Source of the DNA: Warburgia ugandensis
Taxonomy: Eukaryota > Streptophyta > Magnoliopsida > Canellales > Canellaceae
Assembly (NCBI GenBank): GCA_035236585.1
Contig: CP141127.1
Coordinates: 46,142,001-46,206,000, forward strand
DNA: 64,000 nucleotides
Direction of reading: 5' to 3'
Shown piece after piece: positions 62,722 through 64,000 of this stretch. Position 1 is the first letter of the stretch. Each line of letters opens with the position of its first letter. The notes under the pieces were generated by a model that saw only the letters and a program-made list of their open reading frames with translations, made no database searches and was not told the DNA's origin. Position numbers and translations under genes: made by a program.

Positions 62722-64000
62722 TGTAATGACCTAGGTTTTTGTAACACATTTTGTAGTACATTTTTCAAAGGCACCCTTAGTTGTAAATTTTTTTTGCAAA
62801 ACAAAGCAGTGAAAATTCTTTTCTTTAGAAATTGTTTAGTAAAACCCAAGTCATCACTTCATACATAACATAAGTAGAATTTTGTACAAGATAAAATTCC
62901 ACTAAAGGAATATAATTTTATTAAATTTCAGAATCCATCCAGTGGTTCACAATACAGCCTGAGTATCAGTACAATACTTGTCCAAATTACATAATCCAAA
63001 TTTCAAACCTCACCATACATTAAAAACTCTCAATACAATACAATGCTCTCAAATAAAAATACATGTCTTCAAGGGATATACCTTGATTGATTATTCTTCC
63101 AAATCTTCTTAAGTCTTAAGCTCCTAATTCTCCTTCATTATATCTGAGATATTGTAAACATTCAAACATTTATAATATCTCAGCAAGCTATGCTTGGTAG
63201 GGAATTCAAGAAGCATAATAATTTGACGATATAACCCTAACACTTCATAATCCCATTATTCATACTCATGGATCAATCTCTTTACTTTATCATATATGTA
63301 CATCCTTACACATACATACTATATATATCATATAGATACATATGGTCAAAACTATGAAAAATAATTAATATCTTAAACATTAATAATCACACTCAGACAC
63401 ACTGAGTTGATCAATCATCCAGACTCTGCTGGAAAATACTCCCTCATTTGGGCAGTACCATCACACTCAGCCATACTGAGTTGATAAAACATCCAGACTC
63501 TGCTAGAAAAATACTCCCTTATTTGGGTAGTATCGGCATCTCATTATTCCATGCATTGTAATGTAAAATACTCAAAGGACTACTCTGATGTAGTCTAATC
63601 CATGCCAGCGTGCTCGGATAATTGTTTTCATACTCCATGGATAAATGTGGAAAACTATCTATGTCATGTCTATATGGGAAGGCAGACTTTCATAGTGGTG
63701 GCCTTACCATAAATGCCCCGCCAAACATTTTGCCTCTCTTTGGGCATGGTATCAACATATATATCAAATTTCTGAGCGTGGGTGGCCAAACCCTCGTAAC
63801 CCTCCTAGCATAGCATCCCCAGGCATACGCCTATTTAAAACAAAAACCACAAGCCTCCTTAATTGTATATAAAGTATTCTTTACTTATCAAACGTTTTGA
63901 GCATTTACATAATTATCCTCGTATTTTGGTATTCTTATACTAAGGATAGGATTTCACTTCAAACTTAGGGATCATCATTTACAATGAATGATACCTATGT
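62722..64000 (-). mobile_element. Family-1 5' LTR, partial (continues past window)
   Basis: It starts TGTAATGACCTAGG, beside the PBS. It is collinear with 1778-3070 and with 20144-21240. Only the PBS-side 1.28 kb of an expected ~4.9 kb LTR is in the window. The plus frame 63622-63813 mirrors 2692-2886 because of this homology only. Confidence 0.9.

Overview
This window is nuclear DNA of a flowering plant. The base composition is AT-rich, there are no operon-like genes, and almost every base I can assign belongs to LTR retrotransposons of plant Ty3/gypsy type. No species is claimed. I found no host gene with an intact reading frame, and no rRNA, tRNA or CRISPR array. Nearly all the coding signal is decayed retrotransposon gag/pol on the minus strand.

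Layout. 1-6738: 5' part (leader plus a 5.0 kb LTR) of a minus-strand element with a tRNA-iMet-type primer binding site (PBS), here called Giant-LTR family 1. 6739-7860: a short orphan segment and a CACTA-like repeat array. 7864-30312: Athila-like element A (minus), with gag, protease, reverse transcriptase (RT), RNase H and integrase remnants, then its PBS and 5' LTR. That LTR is split by solo LTR E (17442-29817, TSD CTAGG). E is split by solo LTR G (20144-27729, TSD TATGT). G is split by solo LTR H (23253-25945, TSD GTGGG). 30313-54121: Athila-like element B (minus). A lies inside B's 3' LTR. B's gag is split by element C (37594-49440, TSD ACAAG), a complete but pol-less Athila-type element that itself carries solo LTR J (42510-45450, imperfect TSD CTTAT/CCTAT). 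54122-55693: unassigned AT-rich DNA. 55694-61005: two plus-strand Athila-like LTR/PBS units in tandem. 61010-64000: a second minus-strand family-1 element, with gag, leader, PBS and the first 1.3 kb of its LTR.

The order of insertion can be read directly from the interruptions: B is oldest; A went into B's LTR, E into A's LTR, G into E, H into G; separately, C went into B's gag and J into C. This is five levels of nesting, with most boundaries fixed by 5-bp target-site duplications (TSDs). All coding parts seen are dead, with stops, frameshifts and replaced catalytic residues. The window is therefore best read as a stratified retrotransposon graveyard, not as a gene-bearing or functional locus.
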